DNA of 64,000 nt from Panacagrimonas sp052389915 (GCA_052389915.1 JBQTHL010000052.1:1-64000), one strand, 5' to 3'. Positions 16,392-27,180 are shown, numbered from the stretch's first letter. Notes: generated by a model not told the origin, from the sequence alone. Translations and numbers: made by a program.

Positions 16392-17420
16392 ATGCGCGAT
16401 TCGGGACAATTGCTGGAAGTCGTCCATCAGGCCCTCGTGAGCGGGGGCTTCGACGTGGAGGCCATCTATCGACGACTCGGCTACAACGCCGAAAGCCTGC
16501 CCCTGCGCCAGATGCGCACGCCGCATGGCTTGCAGGCGTTTTTCTGGGAGACGGTCGAGGCGGTCACTCAGGACCCCGATGTCGGATTGCATCTGTGCCT
16601 GCACGCGCCGGTGTTCCGCGGCGAGGTCATGGAATACCTGATGCTGTCCAGCAGCACCTTCGGCGAAGGCATGCAGCGCGCGGTGAAGTACATGCGCCTG
16701 GTCAGCGACGCGCTCAACATGCGCTTGCAGCAGGACGAGAAGGGCACGCGCGTGGTGGTGAAAGGCAGCACCATCGAGGCGCCGCAACTGCGCCATACCG
16801 AGATTCTGGTGGCGCACCAGGTGATCCGCTTCGGCCAGATGGTGACCGAAGGCAAGTACGCACCGAGCCGCGTGCTGCTGCGCGTCAGCCGGCGTGCGCC
16901 GCAAGCCGATTACGACCGTATCTTTGGGTGCCAGGTGGAATTCGAGGGCGTAGAGAGCGAGATCTGGTTCGACCCCGAATTGCTCGCCTATCGCTCGCCG
17001 CGTTCCAGCCCCGAGCTGCTGCAACTGCACGAGGAGCACGCGGAAAAACGCCTGACCACGCTCAAGCGCGAGGACCTGATCGAACGAATCCGTGCGGTGT
17101 TCGCGCAGCGGCTGGAACTGGAGCGCTGCGACCTGGAAGAAGTCTCGCGCGAACTGCATATCCCACCGCGTCGCCTGCGCTTCGAGTTGTCGCGCGCGGG
17201 CACCAGCTTCTCGCAGGTGCTGGCGGATTTCCGCTTCGCCCTGGCGCGCAAGCTGCTGGCGCGCACCAAGGAACCGGTCGAGGACATCGTGTACCTGACC
17301 GGATTTTCCGAACCCAGCACGTTTTATCGCGCGTTCAAGCGCTGGTCCGGAATGACGCCGGTGCAGTACCGCGACTCCAAGCGCAATCGCCCGATGCGGG
17401 CGGTCGAACCGACCGATTAA
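16392..17420 (+). CDS. AraC-family regulator with arabinose-binding-like N-domain
   Basis: A 342-residue transcription factor. Residues about 15-200 match the N-terminal ligand domain of the OruR/ArgR-like AraC group (DPDVGLHLCLHAP, RGEVMEYLMLSSSTFGEGM). The C-terminal 100 residues are the double helix-turn-helix, with the second-helix signature DIVYLTGFSEPSTFYRAFKRW and the end motif TPVQYR. Regulators of this type often control lipid or amino-acid catabolic genes next to them. It sits between the divergent envelope operon (from 16208) and the DUF1329 gene (17726), both plausible targets. The ATG at 16392 lacks a strong ribosome-binding site. Confidence 0.92.
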   Translation: MRDSGQLLEVVHQALVSGGFDVEAIYRRLGYNAESLPLRQMRTPHGLQAFFWETVEAVTQDPDVGLHLCLHAPVFRGEVMEYLMLSSSTFGEGMQRAVKYMRLVSDALNMRLQQDEKGTRVVVKGSTIEAPQLRHTEILVAHQVIRFGQMVTEGKYAPSRVLLRVSRRAPQADYDRIFGCQVEFEGVESEIWFDPELLAYRSPRSSPELLQLHEEHAEKRLTTLKREDLIERIRAVFAQRLELERCDLEEVSRELHIPPRRLRFELSRAGTSFSQVLADFRFALARKLLARTKEPVEDIVYLTGFSEPSTFYRAFKRWSGMTPVQYRDSKRNRPMRAVEPTD

Positions 17421-17427
17421 AAGCCCT

Positions 17428-17517
17428 TGTAGGAGGGGCTCCGCCCCGACAGTCAGTCGCCGACCGAGGTTGGTTCCGAAATTCGAGCGGCCGGTCGGGG
17501 CTTGAGCCCCTCCCACA
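17428..17517. repeat. REP doublet between the AraC gene and the DUF1329 gene
   Basis: Begins TGTAGGAGGGGCTCCGCCCC and ends GGGGCTTGAGCCCCTCCCACA, so two REP hairpins face each other over 90 bp. It belongs to the same family as 11352-11440 and 26169-26257. The remaining bases up to 17725 form the leader of the DUF1329 gene, with GAGGAG just before its start; I see no gene there. Confidence 0.8.
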
Positions 17518-17725
17518 GCTTGCTCCGCGAGAGCGCTCCCATCTCCCTCTGTGGAGCTGACCATGCCCGCGACTGTGTTCATGATTGGCCTGTGGGACAG
17601 GCCGCCATGACGCCCCGACTCATGGCGACCCGGCTTGCGCGCGCCTATGATCTTGCACGCGCTGTTGTGGCGGCGGTTCTGCCGCAGGCCTCCGTAGCGC
17701 TCCAACAACCCTGAGGAGAATCGAG

Positions 17726-19159
17726 ATGCGCAACCTGGGATTCAAGCTCGGAAGCAGACGCCATTGTCTGCTCGCCGCCATCGTCGCGGCAGCGCCCGGC
17801 CTGACGTGGAATGTGGCCATGGCCGACGACGCCAGCGACCTTGGCGGCAAGCTCACGCCGATCGGCGCCATCCGCGCCGCCAATGCGGACGGCTCCATTC
17901 CCGAGTACACCGGCGTCAAGAATTTTCCGGCTGACATGCTGACCTGGACGCCGGACTATCTCGAAGGCCTGCGCACCAAGGACGCCGCGAAGCTCGAAGT
18001 CGAGTTCAAGAAGGCGATCAAGCCCGAATTCCTGACGGCATTCGACACCGTGACCAAGGCCAATATGGCCAAGTACGCGGACAAGCTCACCGGCGGTCAC
18101 AAGGCACTGCTCGAAAAATACCCCACGTACAAGCTGCCGCTATACAAGGGCGTGCGCACCGGCTTCTTCCCCAAGGAAATCGAGGAAGCCACCAAGAAGA
18201 ACGCGACCACCGCCAAGCTCACGGGTACCGATCTGGTCGAGGGCGCAGCGGTCGGCTTCCCCTTCCCGATTCCCAAGAACGGCGCGGAGGTGATCTGGAA
18301 CCACCGCATGAAGTATCGCGGCAACGCCGCCAAGCGCTTCAACAACCAGGCCATCGTCAAGTCCGACGGCAGCTTCCAGATCACCAAGCTGACCGAGAAC
18401 GTGAAGTTCAAGTACGCCAACTTCCAGGATCCGCCGGGTCCCGACAACAAGTACCTGCTGATGTACCTGTCGGAAACCATCTCGCCGCCGCGCGTAGCGG
18501 GCCAGCTCACGCTGGCGCACGAACTCATCGGCAAGGATGCGGGTTCCGGTCGCGCTGCCTGGATCTTCTCGCCCGGTCTCGGCCGCGTGAATCGCGCGCC
18601 CGACGTGGGCTACGACAACCCGGCCGTGGGTACCGACAACGAGCAGTACTTCGACCAGATCGACGTGTTCAACGGATCGCTCGACCGTTACGACTGGAAG
18701 CTGATCGGCCGCAAGGAGATTTACATCCCGTACAACGCCTACCAGATGAACTCGCCGCTGGTGAAGTACAAGGACCTGCTCAAGCCCTTCCACATGAACC
18801 AGGATCACGCGCGCTACGAGCTGCACCGCGTATGGGTGGTGGAAGCCAACGTGCGCGCCGGAGTGCGCCACAACTTCGCCAAGCGTGTTTTCTACGTCGA
18901 TGAAGATAGCTGGTCTATCGCCGTGGTCGACAATTACGATGCCCGTGGCCAGTTGTGGAAGGTGCAGGAAGCTCACCTCATCACCGCGCCCTTCGTGCCG
19001 ACCGTGACCGGCTCGCCGGAAGTCATCTACGACTTGCAGAGCACGCGTTACTTCACCACTGCGATGGCCAACGAAGACAAGATCACCGACTTCAAGGTCA
19101 GCTACACGGACGCGGAGTTCGATCCGTCGGCGCTGAAGAAGAAGGCGCGCAGCAAGTAA
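17726..19159 (+). CDS. DUF1329 exported protein
   Basis: A 477-residue protein with a signal peptide (to about residue 34, NVAMADD) and the full DUF1329 pattern: LGGKLTPIGAIRAANADGSIPEYTG at the N-terminus, GTDLVEGAAVGFPFP in the middle, and VWVVEANVRAG and RVFYVDEDSWSIAVVDNYDARG towards the end. The fold is LolA-like, consistent with carrying a lipidic ligand through the periplasm. DUF1329 is almost always found with DUF1302, which here is encoded 4 kb away in the divergent operon. GAGGAG precedes the start and a strong terminator follows the stop. Confidence 0.92.
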   Translation: MRNLGFKLGSRRHCLLAAIVAAAPGLTWNVAMADDASDLGGKLTPIGAIRAANADGSIPEYTGVKNFPADMLTWTPDYLEGLRTKDAAKLEVEFKKAIKPEFLTAFDTVTKANMAKYADKLTGGHKALLEKYPTYKLPLYKGVRTGFFPKEIEEATKKNATTAKLTGTDLVEGAAVGFPFPIPKNGAEVIWNHRMKYRGNAAKRFNNQAIVKSDGSFQITKLTENVKFKYANFQDPPGPDNKYLLMYLSETISPPRVAGQLTLAHELIGKDAGSGRAAWIFSPGLGRVNRAPDVGYDNPAVGTDNEQYFDQIDVFNGSLDRYDWKLIGRKEIYIPYNAYQMNSPLVKYKDLLKPFHMNQDHARYELHRVWVVEANVRAGVRHNFAKRVFYVDEDSWSIAVVDNYDARGQLWKVQEAHLITAPFVPTVTGSPEVIYDLQSTRYFTTAMANEDKITDFKVSYTDAEFDPSALKKKARSK

Positions 19160-19176
19160 GGTCGGCTGCGATCTTG

Positions 19177-19208
19177 AAAAACGCCGGCTAGCATCCGGCG
19201 TTTTTTTT
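19177..19208 (+). terminator. Rho-independent terminator after DUF1329
   Basis: AAAAACGCCGG at 19177-19187 pairs with CCGGCGTTTTT, with a 7-base loop and a run of eight T. It lies 18 bases after the DUF1329 stop. Confidence 0.93.
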
Positions 19209-19268
19209 GCGTCCGCGCAGGGGAGCGCGCTCGTAATGAAGCCTGAACGGGAAACAGGGAGTCGGACG

Positions 19269-19724
19269 ATGAAGCAGCTTGGGACGCGATTGCTGGAAAC
19301 GGCGATCCTGGCATTGATCTGCACCGCGCTGTGCGCCTGCGGAATAGGCAGCGCCAACCTGCGCAAGGCTGGCGCCGGTCTCGCGCCCTGCGACGGTGGA
19401 CCCCACTGCGTGTCTTCCGAGGAAACCGCCGCCGACCGCAAGGTCGAGCCGCTGCGCTATGCCGGCAAGCGCGAAGACGCCTGGAAGCGGCTTGAAGCCG
19501 TGCTGAAGGCCATGCCCCGCACGAAGCTGGTCGCGAACACGCCCGACTACGTTCACGCCGAAGTGACGACCTCGATCATGCGTTACGTGGACGATGTGGA
19601 ATTCGTGTTCGCCACGAAGGAGCCGCGCATCGACGTGCGCTCGTCCAGCCGCATCGGCTACTACGACTTCAAGGCCAATCGCGAGCGCGTGGACGCGATC
19701 CGCGCAGCGTTCGAGAAGAAGTGA
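19269..19724 (+). CDS. DUF1499 lipoprotein
   Basis: A 151-residue protein with a lipoprotein signal (LLETAILALICTALCAC, lipobox LCAC). The DUF1499 body has CDGGPHCVSS near the mature N-terminus, AWKRLEAVLKAMPRTKLV, and the conserved RYVDDVEFVFATKEPRIDVRSSSRIGYYDF in two halves. The family is envelope-associated and of unknown function. The start at 19269 has AGGGAG 9 bases upstream and places the signal peptide at the extreme N-terminus; 19236 is an alternative. Its stop overlaps the GTG of the MFS gene (GTGA), so they form a two-gene unit. Confidence 0.87.
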   Translation: MKQLGTRLLETAILALICTALCACGIGSANLRKAGAGLAPCDGGPHCVSSEETAADRKVEPLRYAGKREDAWKRLEAVLKAMPRTKLVANTPDYVHAEVTTSIMRYVDDVEFVFATKEPRIDVRSSSRIGYYDFKANRERVDAIRAAFEKK

Positions 19725-21064
19725 ACGGGGCGGCGGCGTCCGCCGAGGGTCCGTACCCCGCGCGTTCGTTCGCCTGGTTCGTCGTCGGCCTGCTCACGCT
19801 GGCCTACGTCTTTTCCTTCATCGATCGTCAGATTCTGAGCCTGTTGGTGGTGCCGATCCGGCGCGACCTCGGGATCTCGGACACGCAGATGAGCCTGCTC
19901 ATGGGCTTTTCGTTCGCGGTGTTCTACACCTTCTGCGGCATCCCGCTGGGACGTCTCGCGGACGGCTGGAGCCGGCGCTGGATCGTGACCCTGGGTCTCA
20001 TGTTCTGGAGTGCCGCGACCGCGGCGTGTGGCCTCACGCAGCATTACTGGCATCTGTTTCTGGGGCGCATCGGCGTCGGCATCGGCGAGGCCGCGCTTTC
20101 GCCCGCGGCCTACTCGCTGATCTCCGACTATTTCCCGCCCGAACGCCGGTCGACCGCGATCAGCGTCTACGGGATGGGGATTTTTCTCGGCTCCGGCATC
20201 GCCTACATCGTCGGCGGACTGGTGGTGGGTTACGCCTCCGCGAAAGGCGATCTGATGCTGCCGATGGTGGGCGCAACCCGCCCCTGGCAGCTCGTGTTCT
20301 TCGTGCTCGGCGGTGCCGGTTTGATGTTCGCGTGGATGCTGCTGCTGATCCGCGAACCTGCGCGCCGTGGCGCCGGACACGGTTCGATTCCCTTGCGCGA
20401 GGTACTGGCCACGCTCAACCGCCATCGGCGCACCGTGCTGCTGCACAACCTCGGCTTCGCCTGCATGGCGCTGGCGTCGTACTCGGCGACGAGTTGGCTG
20501 CCGAGCGTGTGGCAGCGCGTACATGGATGGCCGATCCGGCAGGTCGGCGTGACCTACGGCTGTATCGTTGCCGTGTTCGGCGGCTGCGGAATCGTCTTTG
20601 GCGGCTGGCTGGCGGACCGCTGGAAAGCTCGCGGCCTGAGCGACGCGACCTTGAGAGTCGGCGCGATCGCGGCGTGCGGCGGCGTGCTGCTGGCGCCGCT
20701 GCTGCCGTTCGCGCCCAACGGCTGGGCGCTGGCGGCGCTGGTCGCTCCGGCGACCTTCCTGCTCAGCATGCCCTTCGGCGTGGGGCCGAGCGCCATCCAG
20801 GACCTGGTGCCCAACCGCATGCGCGGCCAGACCTCGGCGGTGTACCTGTTCCTGGTCAACATCATCGGCCTGGGAATCGGCCCCACCGCGACCGCCATGT
20901 TCACCGATTATGCGTTCGCGGACGATCTCAAGGTCGGGGTGTCACTGGCCATCGTCATGGTGACGGCGCAACTCGTGGCATGCCTGCTGCTGGTTCGCGG
21001 TGCCGCCCACTACCGCCGCAGCCTGGTGGAGATGGCCGCCAGCGGCCTCAGGCAGAACGCGTAG
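19721..21064 (+). CDS. MFS transporter, Spinster-like group
   Basis: A 447-residue major-facilitator protein with twelve predicted helices. Helix 1 carries the FIDRQILSLLVVPIRRDLG phrase common in Spinster-like and sugar-phosphate/phthalate-type carriers. The A-motif in loop 2-3 is GRLADGWSRRW and the loop 8-9 counterpart is GGWLADRW. Bacterial relatives are annotated for diverse organic anions or lipids, so no substrate can be named. The start GTG at 19721 overlaps the DUF1499 stop. The 3' end overlaps the convergent TetR gene by 17 bases. Confidence 0.9.
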   Translation: MNGAAASAEGPYPARSFAWFVVGLLTLAYVFSFIDRQILSLLVVPIRRDLGISDTQMSLLMGFSFAVFYTFCGIPLGRLADGWSRRWIVTLGLMFWSAATAACGLTQHYWHLFLGRIGVGIGEAALSPAAYSLISDYFPPERRSTAISVYGMGIFLGSGIAYIVGGLVVGYASAKGDLMLPMVGATRPWQLVFFVLGGAGLMFAWMLLLIREPARRGAGHGSIPLREVLATLNRHRRTVLLHNLGFACMALASYSATSWLPSVWQRVHGWPIRQVGVTYGCIVAVFGGCGIVFGGWLADRWKARGLSDATLRVGAIAACGGVLLAPLLPFAPNGWALAALVAPATFLLSMPFGVGPSAIQDLVPNRMRGQTSAVYLFLVNIIGLGIGPTATAMFTDYAFADDLKVGVSLAIVMVTAQLVACLLLVRGAAHYRRSLVEMAASGLRQNA

Positions 21065-21665
21065 CAACGTCGATCAAGGCTTCTGCTGCCTTGCACAGAC
21101 TGGCCGACGGCCCCGCCGGTCCGAGCATGATGCGCGACAGGCAGGCGCCATCCATCAGCAATTGCAGCGAGTCGGCCAGAACGTTCGGTGCATCGACCAC
21201 GAGCCGGCGACACAGCTCGCGCAGGCGGCGGCGTTTCTCGCGGTTGTAGGCCAGCACCACTTCGCGCGCAGGATGCGCGGCGTCGGTGAGCTCGATGGCG
21301 GCATTGGCGATGGGGCAGCCGCGGTCGTCTGCCGCTCTCTGTTTGCGCGCCTGGCCCTCGAACAGTGCGAGCAGGGCGGCGCGCGGATCGTTGGCGTACG
21401 GCTGCACCGTCTCGTCCCACCAGGCCCAGAATTCCTGTTCCGATTGGCGCAGACATTCGGCCACCAGTTCGTCCTTGCCGGGGAACGCGCGGTACAAGCT
21501 CATCTTGGTGGCGCCGGCTTCCAGGGCGATGGAGTCCACGCCCACGCTGCGGATGCCCTGGCGATAGAACAGCTCGCGCGCCGCGTCGAAGATGCGGTCG
21601 CGCGCGCTGCGGCGCGTTTCGCTCGCAGAAGATTCCTTTGCAACTGAACCGCTTGTGCCCGACAT
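21048..21665 (-). CDS. TetR/AcrR-family repressor
   Basis: A 205-residue regulator. The N-terminal helix-turn-helix is clear (RDRIFDAARELFYRQGIRSV, then SIALEAGATKMSLYRAFPGK). The C-terminal effector domain contains DDRGCPIANAAIEL, with a Cys that in related repressors can be redox- or electrophile-sensitive. It is divergent from an SDR and an old-yellow-enzyme gene, the same arrangement as the nemR/nemA-type electrophile-response modules. Two copies of the same palindrome lie in the shared promoter region. Start 21665 keeps the operator outside the coding region. Confidence 0.92.
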   Translation of the reverse strand: MSGTSGSVAKESSASETRRSARDRIFDAARELFYRQGIRSVGVDSIALEAGATKMSLYRAFPGKDELVAECLRQSEQEFWAWWDETVQPYANDPRAALLALFEGQARKQRAADDRGCPIANAAIELTDAAHPAREVVLAYNREKRRRLRELCRRLVVDAPNVLADSLQLLMDGACLSRIMLGPAGPSASLCKAAEALIDVATRSA

Positions 21666-21698
21666 GGTGAGCCTCGGTGCTGCCCGCTCTTGAAATGA

Positions 21699-21740
21699 TA
21701 CCGATCGGTCGCACAAAATGCGTCATGGTACCGATCGGTA
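21699..21740. promoter_or_regulatory. Paired TetR operator in the divergent promoter
   Basis: TACCGATCGGT at 21699-21709 and TACCGATCGGTA at 21729-21740 are near-identical palindromes with centres 30 bp apart, about three DNA turns. They lie between the repressor gene (start 21665) and the SDR gene (start 21794), the position expected for autoregulation and control of the enzyme pair. This is the only place in the window where I see the motif. Confidence 0.8.
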
Positions 21741-21793
21741 TCATCCGAAACGTGGAGACGCGTCGCGGTTTTCCAAGCCATCAGGAGAGGAAC

Positions 21794-22522
21794 ATGAACC
21801 GGAAGATTGCGCTGGTCACGGGCGCCAACAAGGGCATCGGTTTCGAGACCGTGCGGCAGCTTGCTGCACAAGGCATTCACTCGATTCTTGCCGGCCGCGA
21901 TTCTGCGCGCGGTGAGGCGGCAACCACGGTGCTCAAGAGCGAAGGGCTGCCGGTGGAATACCTGCAACTCGACGTCAACGATGCCGCGAGCATCGAGCAA
22001 GCCGCGCGCGAGGTGGAGCGGCGTCACGGCCGGCTGGACATTCTCGTCAACAACGCGGGCGCGATGCTCGATTCCACCGACCGACCGCCGTCGGCGCAAT
22101 CGCTCGAGGTCTGGCGCAAGACCTTCGACACCAATGTGTTCGGGCTGATTGCGGTGACCCAGAGCTTCCTGCCACTGCTGCGGAAGTCCGCGGCAGGTCG
22201 TATCGTGAATGTCTCCAGCGTGCTGGGCTCGATCACCGACCAAGCCGATCCGAAAAGCGTGTACTACGACTTCAAGGTTCCGGCCTACAACGTGAGCAAG
22301 GCAACGGTGAACGCCTGGACCGTGCAGCTCGCTCACGAATTGCGGCAGACCCGCATCAAGGTCAACTCGGTTCACCCCGGACACGTCAAGACCGATATGG
22401 GCGGATCCGGTGCACCGCTCGAAGTGGTGGACGGTGCGAAATCTTCGGTCGAGCTTGCGTTGATTCCGGACGACGGTCCGAATGGCGGTTTCTTTCACCT
22501 TGGGCAGCGGTTGCCCTGGTAA
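21794..22522 (+). CDS. Short-chain dehydrogenase, carbonyl-reductase type
   Basis: A 242-residue classical SDR. The cofactor loop is TGANKGIG (8-15), the NNAG motif is present, the catalytic Ser lies in IVNVSSVLG, and the catalytic Tyr/Lys in YNVSK. The TGANKGIGFETVRQLA start and the inserted segment before the active site resemble plant and animal carbonyl reductases that reduce aldehydes and quinones with NADPH. AGGAGAGG precedes the ATG. It is first in a likely two-gene operon with the alkene reductase (27-base gap), under the TetR operator pair. Confidence 0.9.
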   Translation: MNRKIALVTGANKGIGFETVRQLAAQGIHSILAGRDSARGEAATTVLKSEGLPVEYLQLDVNDAASIEQAAREVERRHGRLDILVNNAGAMLDSTDRPPSAQSLEVWRKTFDTNVFGLIAVTQSFLPLLRKSAAGRIVNVSSVLGSITDQADPKSVYYDFKVPAYNVSKATVNAWTVQLAHELRQTRIKVNSVHPGHVKTDMGGSGAPLEVVDGAKSSVELALIPDDGPNGGFFHLGQRLPW

Positions 22523-22549
22523 TTCTTCAACTCAATGGAGCAATAAAAG

Positions 22550-23620
22550 ATGACCACGCTGCACAGCCCCCTCCAGATGGGCGACCTGAACCTGCCGAAC
22601 CGTATCCTCATGGCGCCCCTCACACGCTGCCGCGCCGGCATTACGCACATCGCGAACGAGTTGATGGCGGAGTACTACGCGCAGCGAGCCGCCGGCGGGC
22701 TGGTCTTTACCGAGTGCACCATGGTGTCCGGCGAAGCCAGCGCCTTCATCGGCGAAGGCGGGATTTATTCGCCGGCCCACGTCGAGGGCTGGCGCAAGGT
22801 GACGGACGCGGTGCACGCCAAGGGCGGGCGCATCGCCATGCAGATCTGGCACCCGGGACGGGCCACGCACCAGGACATCAACGGCGGGGTGCAGCCCATC
22901 TCTTCCTCCGACAAGCCGATCCGTAACGAGGAGACGCATACGCCCACCGGCAAGCATCCGTACCCCGCGCCGCGACCGCTGCGCACGGACGAGATTCCCG
23001 GCATCGTCGAGTTGTTCCGCCAGGGTGCGGAGAACGCGAAGAAGGCGGGCTTCGATGGCGTGCAGTTGCATGGCGCGCACGGATACCTGCTGGACCAGTT
23101 CCTGCGCGACAGCCTGAACGATCGCACCGATGCCTATGGCGGCTCGATAGCGAAGCGAGCGCGCCTGCTGTTCGAGGCGATCGATGCGGCGATCGGTGTG
23201 TGGGGCGCTGGCCGAGTCGGAGTGCGTATCTCGCCGCTGGTGCCGTTCAACGACATGTCGGACTCCAGCCCGCGCGAGCTGGTCGCCTACATTGCCGAGC
23301 AGGCCTCGGCGCGCAAGCTCGGTCACTTCGAGTTGCGCCACGATCAGTGGGATCGGCCGGAAGAACTGGAGCTGGCGAAAATCGCGCGACGCAGTTTTCA
23401 TGGCGCGCTGCTGCTCAACGGCGGATTCGACGGTGCCTCGGGCGAAGCTGCGGTGGCCGAGGGCCGTGCGGATGCCATCGTCTATGGCAAGCCCTTTCTC
23501 GCCAACCCGGACCTGGTCGAGCGCTTTGCAAATAAGGCAGCGCTCAACCCGGTGGATTTCGGCACGCTGTATACGCCCGGGGCGAAGGGGTATACGGACT
23601 ATCCGCGATTGGCGGCTTGA
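22550..23620 (+). CDS. nemA: Old-yellow-enzyme alkene reductase
   Basis: A 356-residue FMN enzyme of the NemA/OYE group, which reduces activated C=C bonds and nitro-compounds with NAD(P)H. Family landmarks are RILMAPLTRCRA at the N-terminus, the substrate-binding His pair in QLHGAHGYLLDQFLRD, SLNDRTDAYGGSI, and the C-terminal phosphate-binding ADAIVYGKPFLANPDL. Together with the SDR upstream and the TetR repressor it forms a probable reactive-carbonyl detoxification module. GGAGC lies before the start. Confidence 0.93.
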   Translation: MTTLHSPLQMGDLNLPNRILMAPLTRCRAGITHIANELMAEYYAQRAAGGLVFTECTMVSGEASAFIGEGGIYSPAHVEGWRKVTDAVHAKGGRIAMQIWHPGRATHQDINGGVQPISSSDKPIRNEETHTPTGKHPYPAPRPLRTDEIPGIVELFRQGAENAKKAGFDGVQLHGAHGYLLDQFLRDSLNDRTDAYGGSIAKRARLLFEAIDAAIGVWGAGRVGVRISPLVPFNDMSDSSPRELVAYIAEQASARKLGHFELRHDQWDRPEELELAKIARRSFHGALLLNGGFDGASGEAAVAEGRADAIVYGKPFLANPDLVERFANKAALNPVDFGTLYTPGAKGYTDYPRLAA

Positions 23621-23655
23621 CGGTTTGGCGCAGACCCGCAGGCCTGCGCCCATTC

Positions 23656-23674
23656 TCGCGGGCATGGCCCGCGA
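23656..23674. repeat. Single REP hairpin upstream of uvrB
   Basis: TCGCGGGCATGGCCCGCGA forms a 7-bp stem around CATGG. The same core (GCGGGCATGGCCCGC) recurs at about 26122-26139 and in both arms of the 37549-37604 element. Confidence 0.6.
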
Positions 23675-23750
23675 CCGGCACCGAGGTACTTCATGAATCG
23701 GCACGGTGGGGGTAGTAAGCTCGCCGAATGCCTCCATTCATGATTCTGCC

Positions 23751-25814
<2,064 letters not shown>

Positions 25815-25882
25815 TCGCGGCGCCGAATCCGATTTGCTTCTGAAGGCGCGCGCCGTTAACCTTCGCGCCCCTGCGGTCCTGC

Positions 25883-25959
25883 AGGCGCGTAGCTCAGCTG
25901 GTTAGAGCACCACCTTGACATGGTGGGGGTCGGAGGTTCGAGTCCTCTCGCGCCTACCA
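25883..25959 (+). tRNA. tRNA-Val (GAC)
   Basis: A complete 77-nt cloverleaf. The acceptor AGGCGCG pairs with CGCGCCT. The D arm contains AGCTCAGCTGGTTAGAGC, the anticodon stem CCACC/GGTGG has loop TTGACAT (anticodon GAC, valine codon GUC), and the T arm is GGAGGTTCGAGTCCTC. The 3' ACCA is encoded. Confidence 0.97.
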
Positions 25960-26053
25960 AGAGAATCGGGCACTTGCTGCCTTCCGGCGTTACGCCGATT
26001 ATGATTTTCGAAGCTTCGGCCAGTAGCCGTTTCCATCGAACAAGCGAATCCCA

Positions 26054-26144
26054 TGTAGGAGTGCACCATGCGCGCGACCCGCCGACGGCGGACGCTTTTG
26101 CGGCTGGCTCTTCGACGACTTTCGCGGGCATGGCCCGCTTCTAT
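26054..26144. repeat. REP doublet after tRNA-Val (first of two in tandem)
   Basis: Starts TGTAGGAGTGCACCATGCGC and ends with the hairpin CGCGGGCATGGCCCGC followed by TTCTATCA, so the two halves are inverted and somewhat diverged. Together with the next doublet it fills most of the 420-base gene-free stretch between tRNA-Val and the first Crp/Fnr gene. Confidence 0.6.
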
Positions 26145-26168
26145 CAAACAAGAATCCTGTAAGGCTCG

Positions 26169-26257
26169 TGTAGGAGGGGCTCTGCCCCCGACTGGCGCTC
26201 GCAGAACGGACCGCGACTCGACGCGAGAACGCCAGTCGGGGCAAAGCCCCTCCTACA
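26169..26257. repeat. REP doublet (second of two in tandem)
   Basis: TGTAGGAGGGGCTCTGCCCC at the left is mirrored by GGGGCAAAGCCCCTCCTACA at the right over 89 bp. The middle also pairs (CTGGCG with CGCCAG). It is the best-conserved copy of this family in the window. Confidence 0.82.
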
Positions 26258-26287
26258 GTTTGCTTCGCGATAACGGAGCGCATCGTT

Positions 26288-26303
26288 TGTGATATACCGC
26301 ACA
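26288..26303 (-). promoter_or_regulatory. Crp/Fnr-type palindrome upstream of the first Crp/Fnr gene
   Basis: TGTGATATACCGCACA matches the TGTGA-N6-TCACA plan of Crp-family sites. Read on the minus strand it is TGTGCGGTATATCACA, which aligns with similar sites at 29937, 30758 and 32083. It lies 76 bases before the start of the regulator gene, so autoregulation or cross-regulation is likely. Confidence 0.5.
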
Positions 26304-26379
26304 TAGCCAACGCGGTTAGGGATTTGCACTCGGGTCGCTAGGGTGCCTGATCGACGGCCGCAAGCGACGAGGCGCCGCA

Positions 26380-27180
26380 ATGTCCAACATTCCCACACCT
26401 CAGCATAATCACCTCTTGGCGGCCTTGCCGGCCGAGATTCAGGCCCGCTTGTTGCCGCACCTCGAACTCGTTTCGCTGGAGTTGGGCAAGGTCTTGTACG
26501 AGTCCGGCGACGCCCTGCGCCACGTGTATTTTCCGACCGACTCCATCGTGTCGCTGCTGTACGTGATGGAGAGCGGCGCCTCGGCCGAAATCTCGGTGGT
26601 GGGCAACGAGGGGATCGTCGGTGTGGCCCTGTTCATGGGCGGCGAAAGCACGCCGAGCCGGGCGGTGGTGCAGAGCGCGGGTACTGCGTTCCGGCTGCCC
26701 GGAGAAAAGCTCAAGGACGAGTTCAATCGCCACGGCCAACTGCTGATGCTGATGCTGCGCTACACCCAGTCCCTGATCACGCAGATGGCGCAGACGGCGG
26801 TCTGCAACCGGCACCACTCGATCGATCAGCAGTTATGCCGCTGGCTGTTGTTGTCGCTGGATCGGTTGCCGAGCAACAAGCTGATCATGACGCAGGAGCT
26901 GATCGCCAACATGCTGGGCGTGCGCCGTGAAGGCGTCACCGATGCCGCCGGCAAGTTGCAGACGCTGGGCGTCATCAAGTACATCCGCGGCCAGATTACG
27001 GTGCTCGATCGGCCCCAGTTGGAGGCGCTGAGCTGCGAGTGTTACGCCGTGGTCAGGAAGGAGACCGATCGCCTCCTGCCGTATCTCGACCCGGTCAAGG
27101 CCCTCCCGCTAATCGACGTTGCGAACGCGGAACAGGGTTCCAGGCTGCCGCGGGTCCGGGCTCGAAGACCGGCGCGCTGA
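26380..27180 (+). CDS. Crp/Fnr-family transcriptional regulator (first copy)
   Basis: A 266-residue protein. A cyclic-nucleotide-binding-type beta barrel occupies about 25-140 (YFPTDSIVSLLYVMESG, VGNEGIVGVALFMGG). A Crp-type winged helix follows (LIMTQELIANMLGVRREGVTDAAGKL, whose recognition helix contains RREGV). No Fnr-type N-terminal cysteines are present, so it is not a classic oxygen sensor; the ligand is unknown. It is a paralogue of the protein at 30021-30728. Its last 72 bases overlap the convergent L,D-transpeptidase gene, and the C-terminal tail (ARRPAR) may be dispensable. Confidence 0.9.
   Translation: MSNIPTPQHNHLLAALPAEIQARLLPHLELVSLELGKVLYESGDALRHVYFPTDSIVSLLYVMESGASAEISVVGNEGIVGVALFMGGESTPSRAVVQSAGTAFRLPGEKLKDEFNRHGQLLMLMLRYTQSLITQMAQTAVCNRHHSIDQQLCRWLLLSLDRLPSNKLIMTQELIANMLGVRREGVTDAAGKLQTLGVIKYIRGQITVLDRPQLEALSCECYAVVRKETDRLLPYLDPVKALPLIDVANAEQGSRLPRVRARRPAR

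Noticed and set aside
19594..21249. A 551-codon plus-strand frame across the MFS gene
   Set aside because: Arg/Ala-rich low-complexity translation; the overlapping MFS frame has complete family motifs and a coupled start.
26054..26257. Tandem repeats after tRNA-Val as a CRISPR-like array or tRNA-linked attachment site
   Set aside because: The units are two diverged inverted REP doublets with different sequence, not direct repeats with spacers. No integrase gene is nearby and no duplicate of the tRNA 3' end was seen.
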